From Bacillota bacterium (GTDB taxonomy: Bacteria > Bacillota > Clostridia > Christensenellales > SZUA-584), in NCBI GenBank assembly GCA_023410595.1, contig JAEYPO010000028.1, positions 1-61,276 of the forward strand: a stretch of 61,276 nucleotides of DNA, read 5' to 3'. The notes under the pieces are model-generated. The model searched no databases. It worked only from the letters and a program-made list of their open reading frames with translations, and was not told the origin of the DNA. This document shows positions 47,679-56,596 of this stretch, in pieces. The translations under genes and the position numbers were made by a program. Within the stretch, counting starts at the first letter, position 1. Each line of letters begins with the position of its first letter.

Positions 47679-48368
47679 ATGTTTACCGGCGTTATAGTAA
47701 ACTTCGCTGCCATAATAGCGTGCAGCGCAATAGGGCTTTTCTTAGGGAACAAGCTGAAAGAAAAATACCGAATCGCTTTAGCCGACGTCATAGCGCTCGG
47801 CACGGCAGGCATAGGCGTGATGTATATCATAAAAACGCAGAATATACTCGTGCTTATGTTAAGCCTCATTTTAGGCACGCTTGCAGGCACGCTGCTTAAG
47901 ATAGACGACAGGCTCGAACGCCTCGGGAACAGGCTGCAAAACCGGCTTAAGGGAAAACATGACACGTTCTCGGAAGGCTTTGCGAGCGCGTCCATACTTT
48001 TCTGCGTCGGCTCGATGGCCGTAATGGGCAGCCTCGAGAGCGCGCTTTCCGGCAAGGCCGACATACTGCTCACCAAGTCGGTAATGGACGGCGTGATATC
48101 CGTGTTCCTCGCGTCGGCGATGGGCCTTGGTGTGCTGTTCTCGGCATTCCCTGTGCTTATATACCAGGGCGCGCTTACGCTGCTGTTTTCACTTTTTGCG
48201 GGCGGCATAGACAACGCCGTGATGACCGAGGTCTCCGCAGCAGGCGGCGCGATACTCATAGGCATAGCAATAAACATGCTTAAGCTTAAGAAGATAAAAA
48301 CGGCGGATATGGTCGTATCGCTGTTTATGCCCCTCGCGGTGATGCCGCTATTGAATCTTATAAATTAA
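47679..48368 (+). CDS. DUF554 membrane protein
   Basis: A 229-residue inner-membrane protein with about seven helices, of the DUF554 (YdfK/YqgA) family. Diagnostic segments are MFTGVIVNFAAIIACSAIGL, LGTLAGTLLKIDDRLERLGN, FASASILFCVGSMAVMGSLE and DGVISVFLASAMGLGVLFSA. Transport is suspected for the family but unproven. ATG 47679 follows GGAAGG; the longer frame from 47664 is discarded. It is monocistronic. Confidence 0.9.
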   Translation: MFTGVIVNFAAIIACSAIGLFLGNKLKEKYRIALADVIALGTAGIGVMYIIKTQNILVLMLSLILGTLAGTLLKIDDRLERLGNRLQNRLKGKHDTFSEGFASASILFCVGSMAVMGSLESALSGKADILLTKSVMDGVISVFLASAMGLGVLFSAFPVLIYQGALTLLFSLFAGGIDNAVMTEVSAAGGAILIGIAINMLKLKKIKTADMVVSLFMPLAVMPLLNLIN

Positions 48369-48487
48369 AGTGTACTTAAACTTATTACATAGAACCAAGA
48401 AATGGCTTAACAGAAAAAACTATATTTGCTACATGCATTAAATCTGTCTTTCTAATAAGCAACTAACTCTTTTGGCAAATCCCTTTG

Positions 48488-48562
48488 GACAATAAAAAAG
48501 ACACATACCGCTTGCTAAGCCGTAATCAGATTTACGTGCAAAGCACCACATGTGTCAGTTTA
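48488..48562 (-). terminator. Large multi-stem terminator of galK
   Basis: Minus-strand GACACAT and ATGTGTC close a structure of about 60 bases containing GCTTTGC/GCAAGC and CGTAA/TTACG stems, followed by TTTTTTATT. It is 65 bases after the galK stop. Confidence 0.75.
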
Positions 48563-48624
48563 ATTCCAATATTCAATACCTGCTAAATATAATACGTATT
48601 ATATAAAAGTCAAGAAAACTACGC

Positions 48625-49806
48625 TTACAATCTCTCCTCGCGCGCGCCGTCCGCCGCGGACGATATGTAAAACTCCGGGTTGAGCTTAGTCTTTTCGGTA
48701 TACTTTGCGCCCACCCGCTCTATGAATTCTTCCGTTCTGCCGTTCTCCACAAGGCTCACCGTGCAGCCGCCGAAGCCCGCTCCCGTCATGCGCGAGCCAA
48801 TTACGCCCTCCTCTGCCATCGCGGCGTCGAATAGCGCGTCGAGCTCTTTGCCCGTAACCTCGTAAAGGTCTCTGAGCGAATCGTGCGACGCGCACATCAG
48901 CCTGCCGAATTCAAAGAACATGCCCTTACTAAGCAGTCCTGCCGCCTGTTTAGTCCTCGCGTTCTCGTACACGACATGCTTTGCGCGCATACGCTGCGTC
49001 TCGTCCTTGACCGCGTCCTTGTGCTCTTCAAACGCCTTGACCGACAGGTCGGCAAGACACGTTATATTAGGAACGGCGCGCTTTAAGTCGGCAAGCGCGC
49101 TCTCGCACTGCGCGCGCCGCTCGTTATACTTGCTCTCAACAAGCGCCCGCGGCTTGCCCGTATTCGCTATTACAAGGCTGCAGCCGAAGCGCTCCGGCTC
49201 GAAAGGAGCGTAAGAATAGTCAAGGTCGCTGCACCTTAGCAGCAGCGCGTGCCCTTTCTTTCCCATGGCGGACGCGAACTGGTCCATTATGCCGCAATTC
49301 ATGCCCACATATTCGTTCTCCGCCTTCTGCGCAATAAGCGCGAGGCCTGCCATGTCTATATTGCGCCCCGTACGCTCGCTGTCGAATGTCGCCAGCGCCA
49401 GCGCGGCGGCCATCTCTATTGCCGCAGAAGACGAAAGCCCGCTGCCGTGCGGCACGGTCTCGTCGAACAGCATATCGCAGCCGGTCACCTCAAACCCCTG
49501 CCGCATCATTACACAGGCTACGCCGAGCTGATAGCTGCCCCATTCGAGAGCTCTGTACTCTTCGATATCTTTAAGACTTGCGCTCACCGTTTTGGGATAA
49601 GACGTAGAGGCGAGGTTTATCACGCCGTCGTCCCTTAATCGCGCGGCGCACGCCGAGCGCATGCCCAAAGCGCACGGCAGCACATAGCCGCCGTTGTAGT
49701 CGGTGTGCTCGCCGATAAGGTTGACGCGGCCGGGGCCTATGAATATGCGCGCCCCGCCCGCTCCGTATACCTCTTCAAACCGTTCCTTAAGCTTCACTGG
49801 CTCCAT
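48625..49806 (-). CDS. galK: Galactokinase
   Basis: A 393-residue GHMP kinase that phosphorylates galactose at C1 with ATP (Leloir pathway). The galactokinase signature GRVNLIGEHTDYNGGYVLP is near residue 27. The ATP loop PHGSGLSSSAAIEMA is near 115, the catalytic Asp lies in CGIMDQFASAMG, and the C-terminal motif GSRMTGAGFGGC is near 340. Length matches the family. AGAGG precedes the ATG. It lies 38 bases downstream of xylB, on the same strand, giving a sugar-kinase operon without galT/galE or transporters in view. Confidence 0.97.
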   Translation of the reverse strand: MEPVKLKERFEEVYGAGGARIFIGPGRVNLIGEHTDYNGGYVLPCALGMRSACAARLRDDGVINLASTSYPKTVSASLKDIEEYRALEWGSYQLGVACVMMRQGFEVTGCDMLFDETVPHGSGLSSSAAIEMAAALALATFDSERTGRNIDMAGLALIAQKAENEYVGMNCGIMDQFASAMGKKGHALLLRCSDLDYSYAPFEPERFGCSLVIANTGKPRALVESKYNERRAQCESALADLKRAVPNITCLADLSVKAFEEHKDAVKDETQRMRAKHVVYENARTKQAAGLLSKGMFFEFGRLMCASHDSLRDLYEVTGKELDALFDAAMAEEGVIGSRMTGAGFGGCTVSLVENGRTEEFIERVGAKYTEKTKLNPEFYISSAADGAREERL

Positions 49807-49844
49807 CGTTATCCTCTTGCGCAGTTGTCTTTTAAGCCCATAAA

Positions 49845-51344
49845 TCAGCCCTGCCCCAGTTCAACAAACCTTTCTTTCAGATCTGTGTAAAGCTTTTTGT
49901 ATATGCCGTGCAGCCTGCGGTAGACCGCGAAGTTTTCATGTCTTGGCTCGGTCAGCGTCTCTACCTCAAGCATATTAGCCGCTTCCTCTATGCTGCTCCA
50001 GAAGCCCGCGCCCACTCCCGCCACTATCACAGCGCCGTACGCCCCGCCTTCCGCCGCGCCCGTCAGCGTCTTTACCGGCAGCTCAAATATGTCCGCCTGT
50101 ATCTGTCGCCAGACAGCGCTCTTGCTCCCGCCGCCCGAGGATATGACCTCTTTCAGCTTGATGCCGGGGTTCGCGGTGCGCACGAGCTCGAACATGTCGA
50201 GAAGCCCGAATGTAACGCCCTCCATCACCGCTCTTGATATATCGCGCTTGTCCGTCGAGCGCGACAGCCCGAAGAACACGCCTCTGGCGTAAGGGTCGGC
50301 GTAAGGGCAGCGCTCGCCCGTAAGGTACGGCAGGAATATGAGGTTGTTCGCGCCCGGAGGGCTTGCCTCAACGTCCGCGTTTATGCGCCCGAACGGGTCG
50401 GGCCCTTCATAGAACGTTTCTTTTAGCCACTCCGTCGAGCCGCCCGAGCTTAACTGGCACCCGAACGCCTGCCATTTGCCTTTGGCGTTGTTGCAGAAGA
50501 ACTGCAGCGCTCCGCCCGCGTTGGCACTGAAGCTATTAAGAGGCGCCGCGACGACTCCCGACGTGCCTATAGTTACCCCTAATACGCCTTCCTTGACTAT
50601 GCCCATGCCCGTCGTCTGTATGACGGCGTCTCCGCCGCCCGCGTACACCGGCATGCCTTCCTTAAGCCCGGAGAACTCCGCGCCCTCTTTTGTGACATAT
50701 CCCGCGACCTCGTCTGACTCGTACACCTTGGGGAATATGCTCTTGCTAAAGCCCATAATGCTTATCAGCTCATCGCTCCACGCGCGTTTACTTACGTCGA
50801 AAAACCCAGTGCCCGAAGCGTCGGAAACGTCCGTAGCCTTCTCGCCCGTGATGAGGAAGCGTATATAATCTTTGGGCATCATGAACGACGCCATTTTGCC
50901 GTAGTTTTCCGGCTCGTGCTTTTTGAGCCACAGTATCTTGCCGCCCGTATAACCGGTAAGCATAGTGTTGTTTGTATATGAAAGCAGCCCGTCAAGGCCG
51001 CCTGCCGCGGCTATTATCTCGTCGCACTCGGCCTGCGTCCTTTGGTCGTTCCATAGTATCGCCGGGCGTATCACTTCTTCGTCATGCCCCAGCGCCACCA
51101 GCCCGTGCATCTGCCCGGAAAACCCGAGCCCCGCTATATCGTTTTTGTCTACGCACGACGCCGCCTTGCGCATAGCCTTGCCCGCGGCTTCGCCCCAATC
51201 GGCGGGGTCCTGCTCCGACCAGCCCGGCTTTGGAGTGGACAGCGGATAGCTTTCCGTAACGGAGGTTATCACTTTACCCCGCTCGTCTACCAGTATGCAT
51301 TTCAATCCCGACGTGCCTACGTCTACACCCATTATATATTTCAT
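49845..51344 (-). CDS. xylB: Xylulokinase (FGGY family)
   Basis: A 499-residue FGGY carbohydrate kinase that phosphorylates D-xylulose to xylulose 5-phosphate. Family features are GVDVGTSGLKCILVDERGKV at the N-terminus, GLGFSGQMHGLVAL near residue 75, ILWNDQRTQ, VTIGTSGVV near 255, LIFLPYLTGERCPY near 325 and VISSGGGSKSAVWRQIQADI near 400. The catalytic Asp is in GGGDAVIQTTGMG. Length and motifs favour xylulokinase over gluconate or glycerol kinase. AGGAG precedes the ATG. It forms an operon with galK. Confidence 0.94.
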   Translation of the reverse strand: MKYIMGVDVGTSGLKCILVDERGKVITSVTESYPLSTPKPGWSEQDPADWGEAAGKAMRKAASCVDKNDIAGLGFSGQMHGLVALGHDEEVIRPAILWNDQRTQAECDEIIAAAGGLDGLLSYTNNTMLTGYTGGKILWLKKHEPENYGKMASFMMPKDYIRFLITGEKATDVSDASGTGFFDVSKRAWSDELISIMGFSKSIFPKVYESDEVAGYVTKEGAEFSGLKEGMPVYAGGGDAVIQTTGMGIVKEGVLGVTIGTSGVVAAPLNSFSANAGGALQFFCNNAKGKWQAFGCQLSSGGSTEWLKETFYEGPDPFGRINADVEASPPGANNLIFLPYLTGERCPYADPYARGVFFGLSRSTDKRDISRAVMEGVTFGLLDMFELVRTANPGIKLKEVISSGGGSKSAVWRQIQADIFELPVKTLTGAAEGGAYGAVIVAGVGAGFWSSIEEAANMLEVETLTEPRHENFAVYRRLHGIYKKLYTDLKERFVELGQG

Positions 51345-51432
51345 TTCGGCTGCTCCTTGTATGATTTATTACGAAATGGATCTGCCCCATACGCGCCTTA
51401 ACCGGGCATGTTCTGATTCCGTATATTATAAC

Positions 51433-51446
51433 ATATCACGCGATAT
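51433..51446. promoter_or_regulatory. Possible operator of the xylB-galK operon
   Basis: ATATC-ACGC-GATAT is a small perfect dyad just upstream of a minus-strand TATAAT near 51430-51424, about 85 bases before the xylB start. No -35 of good quality was found. Confidence 0.35.
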
Positions 51447-51604
51447 AGCACATATTCAACATTTTGTGGCAAGTGGTCAAAAAAACACGTATATGACATT
51501 AAAAAAATATATGCTTTCGAGTTTTCTGCGAGGCTGTGGATGCAGTCAAAAATGAAGGAGGGATTGCTTTCAAGCCTATTAGTATAGGGGCATAAGGGTT
51601 TTTT

Positions 51605-52335
51605 TGCATTTTACCCTATCGGCGCTCCGCGCCACTTCCCCTGTAAGGGGAAGCCAGAGTGTCGATAAACCCCAATTGTCATTCCGAGCTTGTCGAGGAA
51701 TCCCATGGAAAGTGCTTTGCATCAGGGGATTCTTCAGTCGTTACACTCCTTCAGAATGACAGCATATACTTTTTTGACAGCCTTACTTCCCCTGTAATGC
51801 GAAGCTATGTTCTGACGTCACTGCCGCACGGCTAAAAGATTTGGCTCCCTTTCAGGGGAGCTGTCGCCTTTGGCGACTGAAGGGTGTGGATGCTGCTTCC
51901 TCACCCTATCGGCGCTCCGCGCCACTTCCCCTATTAGGGGAAGCCAGAGTATCGATAAACCCCAATTTGTCATTCCGAGCTTGTCGAGGAATCCCATGGA
52001 AAGTGCTTTGCAGAAGGGGATTCTTCAGTCGTTACACTCCTTCAGAATGACAGCATATACTTTTTTGACAGCCTAGGCGCCCCTTTCAGGGGAGCTTCCG
52101 CCTTAGGCGGCTGAAGGTTGTGATGCTGCTGCCCTCACCCTATCGGCGCTCCGCGCCACTTCCCCTATTAGGGGAAGCCAGAGTGTCGATAAACCCCAAT
52201 TTGTCATTCCGAGCTTGTCGAGGAATCCCATGGAAAGTGCTTTGCAGAAGGGGATTCTTCAGTCGTTACACTCCTTCAGAATGACAGCATATACTTTTTT
52301 GACAGCCTGGGCTCCCCTTTCAGGGGAGCCAAATA
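51605..52335. repeat. Three tandem copies of a B+E composite repeat
   Basis: Units start near 51613, 51903 and 52137. Each has CCCTATCGGCGCTCCGCGCC, ACTTCCCCTNTNAGGGGAAG and CCAGAGTGTCGATAAACCCC. The element TTGTCATTCCGAGCTTGTCG...GGGGATTCTTCAGTCG follows, ending TTCAGAATGACAGCATATAC and TTTTTTGACAGCCT. Units two and three are separated from the previous one by a GGGGAGC(T/C)..CTGAAGG hairpin (family C). No gene lies between 51345 and 52360. Confidence 0.92.
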
Positions 52336-52360
52336 ATACGTTCATAGTAAAATGTCTTAC

Positions 52361-54325
52361 TTACTCTTCCCCGGCGTAGATTATGTCGGTCGTGCTTCTT
52401 CCTCCGTTGTAAGGCTGGTTTACCAGCTTGCCCATAAACGCCATCTCGGAGGACTGGCCGCCGTCGAGGTTGAAAGCTGCCTTGCAGCCGAGGTCATACA
52501 TCAGCTGCGAAAGCCCTGCCATGTCCATGCCATCTGAATAGCCCGGCTGCCGTCCGTCCACCACGACAAAGCAGTAATGCCCCGGCTCATAATATCCAAT
52601 TGCCGTTCTGGGGTTTTTGCCGTTTATGTTCTGCGGAGAGTCGAACTCCGTCATGGGCTGGCCGTCACGAAGCAGCATTGGCCCGAACGTCCAAACCTGA
52701 TACGCGCCTTCGTTTTTTATCTTCTCTAAGTCAATATCGCTTGCGCTGTACGCCTGCATGCTGCCGTCGTAGTTCATTACGAGCGCGTCTTGCGCCTTCT
52801 CGTCGAGCCGGTACGCCTTGCCGTTGCGCACAACAGGACCGGGGCAATCCACGCAGTGGTCGCCGTTTATCGCGATTATCGCGCCTACGTCCTTCGCGAT
52901 AACGTCCGTCGCCTCGCGTCCGCCCATCTTATCTGAATTCTTGGGGAACGCTGTCTTAAAGTATTTAGGCTCCGCAACGTATATGTCCGCGACGAAGTAC
53001 GTTACTTTGTTCTCCTGCACCCTGTTTATCGAGACGTTTATATTCGCGCTCTTATAAGAGCTCTCGTTCCGCTCGACCTCTCCGTCCGTGAACTTGTCCG
53101 CAAATTTCGCGTGCCAGTCACCCGGATTGGGGGAAGCCGAAGGCGCAGACGTTTCCTGTCCGGCAGAAGCCGAAGGCGATGCGGGCGCAATTCCGTCATA
53201 TGCCGCCGAAGGATTTGCTGCGGCAGGTGTTGTCCCCGGGCTTGCCGTTTCCGCCGCAAGGCTCGTGCAGCCCACTATGGCTATCGTAATAACTAGCGCC
53301 AGCGCGAGGCACGTATACAGCGCCGAGCTCTTTTTATACCGTGTTATCATCTTAATTCTCCTTCTAATGGCCGTGCTTATCAAAAGGCCGAGGGAGCAGC
53401 GCATGTAGAGCGCTCCCGCTACGCGCGGCTTTGGCTCCTTTGACTGCGCGAGCCGGAGAAGCGTCGCTGCGTACCCCCTGCTGTCGCCCGTACTTTTCAG
53501 CACGGACATATCGCACATAATCTCCATGTCGCCGCGCAGCAGCCGAAGCGCCGCCCACACGAGAGGGTTAAACCAGTACGCGATATTGAGTGCGGTTATA
53601 AGCAGGCAGAGCAGCGTGTCGCGCCGCTTGATATGCGCCAGCTCGTGCAGCAGCACGTGCCGCTTTTCTTCCATTGAGAGCCACGCAAACGACGGCGAAA
53701 CAAGTAGCCTCGGCCTTAAGAATCCGTACACGGCCGCCGTGTTTATGCCGCTTAACTGCACTGCTCGTATGCCAATCTTTATGCCTAGCTCGCTTTTGCA
53801 TTCATTAAGCAGCCCGTCAAAGTCCGCGCCGCCGTACGGTCTGTTCTTATTAATCAGGCGGCTGAAGCGTATGTTGCAAAAAGCTATCAACCCTAAGAGC
53901 GCCGCAGCGCCCGCAAGCCACACTATGACGGCTGCTTCCATCACGGAAAGCGGCCGCGTTACGGCCGGCGTTTCATATTGCCCGCCGGAACTCTCCTTGT
54001 CGTTAACGGACGATGCCGCGCCGGACTCAGCGGCTCCGCCTGTATACTGCGGGATGTGATACGGTTCGCCGCTTGCTTCCGGCAGAGACGGCTCCGCCGC
54101 AACGACGGACACACTGCCCGTATCCATGCCGCCCAGTAGATTGAGAATACTGAGGCTAGAAGGTATCGTGACGGGAACGGCAAGTCGTACTATCAGCAGC
54201 ACGCCCAGCAGAGGAAGCATCATGGAAGGCCTTCTGCCTATTACGAGACGCGCCAGCAGTATAAGCGCGCACAGCACGCTCGCCGAAATAGATACGTCCG
54301 CCAGCGTTTTAAACAGCTGTTCCAT
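52361..54325 (-). CDS. M56 (BlaR1/MecR1-like) sensor peptidase fused to phosphodiester glycosidase domain
   Basis: A 654-residue membrane protein. The N-terminal part (about 1-355) is an M56 metallopeptidase: membrane helices, then LLHELAHIKRRDTLLC with the zinc site HELAH at 227-231, and RGDMEIMCDMSVL near 265. A last membrane helix near 335-355 is followed by a Ser/Pro linker and an extracellular domain (about 450-654) of the NAGPA/phosphodiester glycosidase type (GAIIAINGDHC, NPRTAIGY, CFVVVDGRQPGYSDGMDMAG, AAFNLDGGQSSEMAF). BlaR1 instead carries a penicillin-binding domain here. The BlaI-type repressor gene lies just upstream. It should sense a wall-derived ligand and cut the repressor. 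Confidence 0.9.
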   Translation of the reverse strand: MEQLFKTLADVSISASVLCALILLARLVIGRRPSMMLPLLGVLLIVRLAVPVTIPSSLSILNLLGGMDTGSVSVVAAEPSLPEASGEPYHIPQYTGGAAESGAASSVNDKESSGGQYETPAVTRPLSVMEAAVIVWLAGAAALLGLIAFCNIRFSRLINKNRPYGGADFDGLLNECKSELGIKIGIRAVQLSGINTAAVYGFLRPRLLVSPSFAWLSMEEKRHVLLHELAHIKRRDTLLCLLITALNIAYWFNPLVWAALRLLRGDMEIMCDMSVLKSTGDSRGYAATLLRLAQSKEPKPRVAGALYMRCSLGLLISTAIRRRIKMITRYKKSSALYTCLALALVITIAIVGCTSLAAETASPGTTPAAANPSAAYDGIAPASPSASAGQETSAPSASPNPGDWHAKFADKFTDGEVERNESSYKSANINVSINRVQENKVTYFVADIYVAEPKYFKTAFPKNSDKMGGREATDVIAKDVGAIIAINGDHCVDCPGPVVRNGKAYRLDEKAQDALVMNYDGSMQAYSASDIDLEKIKNEGAYQVWTFGPMLLRDGQPMTEFDSPQNINGKNPRTAIGYYEPGHYCFVVVDGRQPGYSDGMDMAGLSQLMYDLGCKAAFNLDGGQSSEMAFMGKLVNQPYNGGRSTTDIIYAGEE

Positions 54326-54334
54326 AAACGCCCC

Positions 54335-54700
54335 CTATTTCATGCCGTCCAGCAGTTTTTTAAGCTCTTCAAGCTCCCGCTCAGACAGGCTGCCGCTCTC
54401 AAGGAATCCCTTTACGAGCATACCCACGGAACCTTCATATACGCGCTTTAAGAACATATCCGTCTCTATGCGCCTTACTTCGCGTTCCTCCACGAGCGGA
54501 TAATACATCATTACGCTCTCCTGCCTCACGCCCACGGCCTTCTTTTTGACGAGCCTTCTCACCATCGTGAGTATGGTGCTCTGCGACCAGTCCGTCTCGG
54601 CACTCACAGCCTTTATTATGTCGCTGCCGCTCAAGGGCGAACGCTCCCACAGCGCCTTCATTACATACCACTCGCTCTCGCCTATCTTCGGTACAGACAT
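54335..54700 (-). CDS. BlaI/MecI-family repressor
   Basis: A 121-residue winged-helix repressor: MSVPKIGESEWYVMKALWER, SPLSGSDIIKAVSAETDWSQ, STILTMVRRLVKKKAVGVRQ, then a dimerisation tail. BlaI proteins bind TTACA/TGTAA-type dyads and are inactivated by cleavage on sensor activation. ATG 54700 follows GGAGG; the frame from 54712 starts within the leader. It ends nine bases before the M56 gene. Two dyads (54727-54740, 54748-54758) overlie its promoter. Confidence 0.93.
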   Translation of the reverse strand: MSVPKIGESEWYVMKALWERSPLSGSDIIKAVSAETDWSQSTILTMVRRLVKKKAVGVRQESVMMYYPLVEEREVRRIETDMFLKRVYEGSVGMLVKGFLESGSLSERELEELKKLLDGMK

Positions 54701-54726
54701 ATACGCCTCCATACGTTTGCTTTACT

Positions 54727-54740
54727 TTGTAACGTTACAA
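54727..54740. promoter_or_regulatory. BlaI operator at the transcription start
   Basis: TTGTAACGTTACAA is a perfect 14-bp palindrome with the TTACAA half-site, located over the predicted start of transcription. Confidence 0.75.
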
Positions 54741-54744
54741 CGTC

Positions 54745-54773
54745 ATATTACAATGTAACATACAGCTTGTCAA
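54745..54773 (-). promoter_or_regulatory. Promoter of the BlaI-M56 operon with second operator
   Basis: Minus-strand TTGACA (54773-54768), 17 bases and TAATAT (54750-54745). The second operator TTACAATGTAA (54748-54758) lies on the -10 and spacer. Confidence 0.8.
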
Positions 54774-54819
54774 GCGTTTTTTTCCAATTTTATGATAACT
54801 TTGTTTGAGTAAAGTAAAA

Positions 54820-54850
54820 TACCCGCAAGTTTTGATTAACCTGCGGGCAT
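54820..54850 (-). terminator. Terminator of the Cys-rich permease gene
   Basis: Minus-strand CCCGCA, a loop of about 14 bases, TGCGGG and TATTTT, 30 bases after the stop. Confidence 0.8.
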
Positions 54851-54880
54851 GCAAATCGGGAAAGCTGTTTCGCCTTAAGG

Positions 54881-56011
54881 TTAAGGCCTAAGCAAAACGA
54901 GCGCCAGTTCGTAAGCGTACCCGAGAATTATTGCGCCAATAAAAAGGTATGCGATATAAAGCGCTGTGGCTCTTTTCTTCATGATCGTGGCTATGCCCGC
55001 CATAACACCGGCGCTGGTCCCGGGCCCTGTTATCATAAAGGCAAGCATTGCGCCTGCTCCGACGCCGCTTTGCATCAGCGACTGTATCATCGGTATGGCT
55101 GAATCACCGTTGACATAGAGCGGCAAGCCCACTGCAGCTGCAAGCGGAACGGCGAATATGCTGTGATTTCCAAAGAGAGCGGCAATCCATTCGGATGGAA
55201 TGAAGCGGTTTATCAAGTAGCCTATTCCCGCAAAGAGAGAAAAGTAAGGAAGTATTTTTTTTATGCCTATGTCAAACGCGGTTTTAAACAGCATGTCAAC
55301 TTTGTGTCTTATTAAGAATCCGCGTACTTTTTGAGGAAACCCAATGCGTGCGGCACAGCAGCTTATAGCAGCTTCCGATCTTCCGGCATTACAGCCACAG
55401 CCGCTTATGACTGCAGCTTCCGATTTTCCGGCATTACAGCCGCAGCCGCACCGCTTGTTTGTTAAATCGCTTAAGGCAGTATTGTCGGTTTGCGTTGCGT
55501 CGCCCGCCGCGGAGCAAGCGCATTCCCCGGCGGCGGCAGCAGCCTTGCGCGAATCGAAGCGCAGCTGGTTATCGAGAAAGTGCGTCTTCTTTTCTATCAC
55601 GTGCGTCGCGTAGCCCGAGCCAAGGCCTATTATAACGGAAGCCGCCGCAAGCGCTATTGCGAAAACCGGGCTGATTATTCCCGAAATCATCACGAATCCC
55701 TCCGGGCTCATCAGCGGCGAGGATGTCAGGAACGCCATTACGGGGCCCCAGGGCAGAGCAGTCGCCAGCATCGACAGCACCACCGCCATCGTACCGCAGG
55801 CGCAAAAAGGCGTAAACGCGCCGAACACTACCGTCGCGGGGACAGAGACGGAAGAGCGCCGCATAAGCCAATTCCTCATCTTGTCTGTGTCAACATAAGC
55901 CTTCATGGCCGCCGCGATAAATATGCCCAGCGCAAGCGCGGGAAGGTTGTGAAAAAGGCTGCCCAGCACATACGATACGGTATCCTTCAGGTATTCCCAA
56001 ATAATCTCCAT
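54881..56011 (-). CDS. Permease of the ArsP/YraQ (DUF318) family with Cys-rich loop
   Basis: A 376-residue membrane protein with eight or more helices. The DUF318 hallmark TPFCACGTMAVVLSM is near residue 67, and ITGPGTSAGVMAGIATIM is in the second half. Relatives include ArsP, which exports trivalent organoarsenicals. The central loop (about 160-225) has nine Cys in CAC, CGCGC, CGC and CC clusters, including a tandem GCGCNAGxSEAA repeat; it probably binds a thiophilic metal or metalloid. AAGGAA precedes the ATG. It follows an ArsR gene, with a shared operator motif in the gap. Confidence 0.88.
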   Translation of the reverse strand: MEIIWEYLKDTVSYVLGSLFHNLPALALGIFIAAAMKAYVDTDKMRNWLMRRSSVSVPATVVFGAFTPFCACGTMAVVLSMLATALPWGPVMAFLTSSPLMSPEGFVMISGIISPVFAIALAAASVIIGLGSGYATHVIEKKTHFLDNQLRFDSRKAAAAAGECACSAAGDATQTDNTALSDLTNKRCGCGCNAGKSEAAVISGCGCNAGRSEAAISCCAARIGFPQKVRGFLIRHKVDMLFKTAFDIGIKKILPYFSLFAGIGYLINRFIPSEWIAALFGNHSIFAVPLAAAVGLPLYVNGDSAIPMIQSLMQSGVGAGAMLAFMITGPGTSAGVMAGIATIMKKRATALYIAYLFIGAIILGYAYELALVLLRP

Positions 56012-56033
56012 ATAAACTCACTTCCTTAAAGAC

Positions 56034-56053
56034 GCATCGTATTTTTACGATGC
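56034..56053. promoter_or_regulatory. Dyad between arsR-like gene and permease
   Basis: GCATCGTA-TTTT-TACGATGC is a perfect 8+4+8 dyad whose core ATCGTA-N4-TACGAT repeats at 56390-56405. It may be an internal operator or a weak processing hairpin. Confidence 0.65.
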
Positions 56054-56070
56054 ATTAATTTAAAAAAATA

Positions 56071-56376
56071 TCATTTAATGAGCGCTTCGCTGAACGCGCT
56101 TAAAAACTCATTAAGCAATTCCTTGTTCAAAAAGAAACACGTCCATTGGCCGCGCTTTTCACGTATGATGACGCCCGCTTTTTCCAGCACCGCTAAATGC
56201 TGCGATACGGTCGACTGAGCAAGGCCTGTAGTATAAACGACATCCGCCACGCTTACCCCGTTTTCAAAATATTGTATCTTATCGCAGCACGTGCCTATCG
56301 TCTTGTCTTTCATGGCTTTGACGATCTGAAAGCGAGTTTCATTTCCAAGCGCGTCGCATATTTTTGAAATATCCAT
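56071..56376 (-). CDS. ArsR/SmtB-family metalloregulator
   Basis: A 101-residue winged-helix repressor: MDISKICDALGNETRFQIVK, GVSVADVVYTTGLAQSTVSQ, HLAVLEKAGVIIREKRGQWT. Cysteines are at C7, the adjacent pair in KTIGTCCDKIQY near residue 28, and C86 in WTCFFL, giving a possible thiolate sensor site. It should release DNA on binding arsenite, cadmium or a similar ion. The longer frame from 56493 runs through the operators; ATG 56376 has AAGGCGG. It is followed by the permease it probably controls. Confidence 0.9.
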   Translation of the reverse strand: MDISKICDALGNETRFQIVKAMKDKTIGTCCDKIQYFENGVSVADVVYTTGLAQSTVSQHLAVLEKAGVIIREKRGQWTCFFLNKELLNEFLSAFSEALIK

Positions 56377-56389
56377 AAGCCGCCTTAAT

Positions 56390-56428
56390 ATCGTAATTTT
56401 ACGATTTATTATATCGGTAAAATACGAT
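56390..56428. promoter_or_regulatory. ArsR operator region
   Basis: ATCGTA-ATTT-TACGAT (56390-56405) is a perfect dyad. An imperfect copy ATCGGT-AAAA-TACGAT (56413-56428) is centred 23 bp away. Both lie immediately upstream of the ArsR start. Confidence 0.8.
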
Positions 56429-56596
56429 GGCGTCAATATAATTTTCAAATATTTCAAATCATGCTGTTTCACGTGAGGCGGCGGTGCGCCCAAAAGGCGT
56501 TTGTCGCTTTATTATTGCCTTTATTTGTTGTATAATCGGTTAAAGAAACACTGGCATTTTTCGAAGGGAGCATAATTCTTGAAGGGAGACTAAGCT

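Noticed and set aside
47471..48277. 268-codon minus-strand frame over the DUF554 gene
   Set aside because: It is antisense to a clear family member and has no ribosome binding site or recognisable domain; it is a shadow of regular codon bias.
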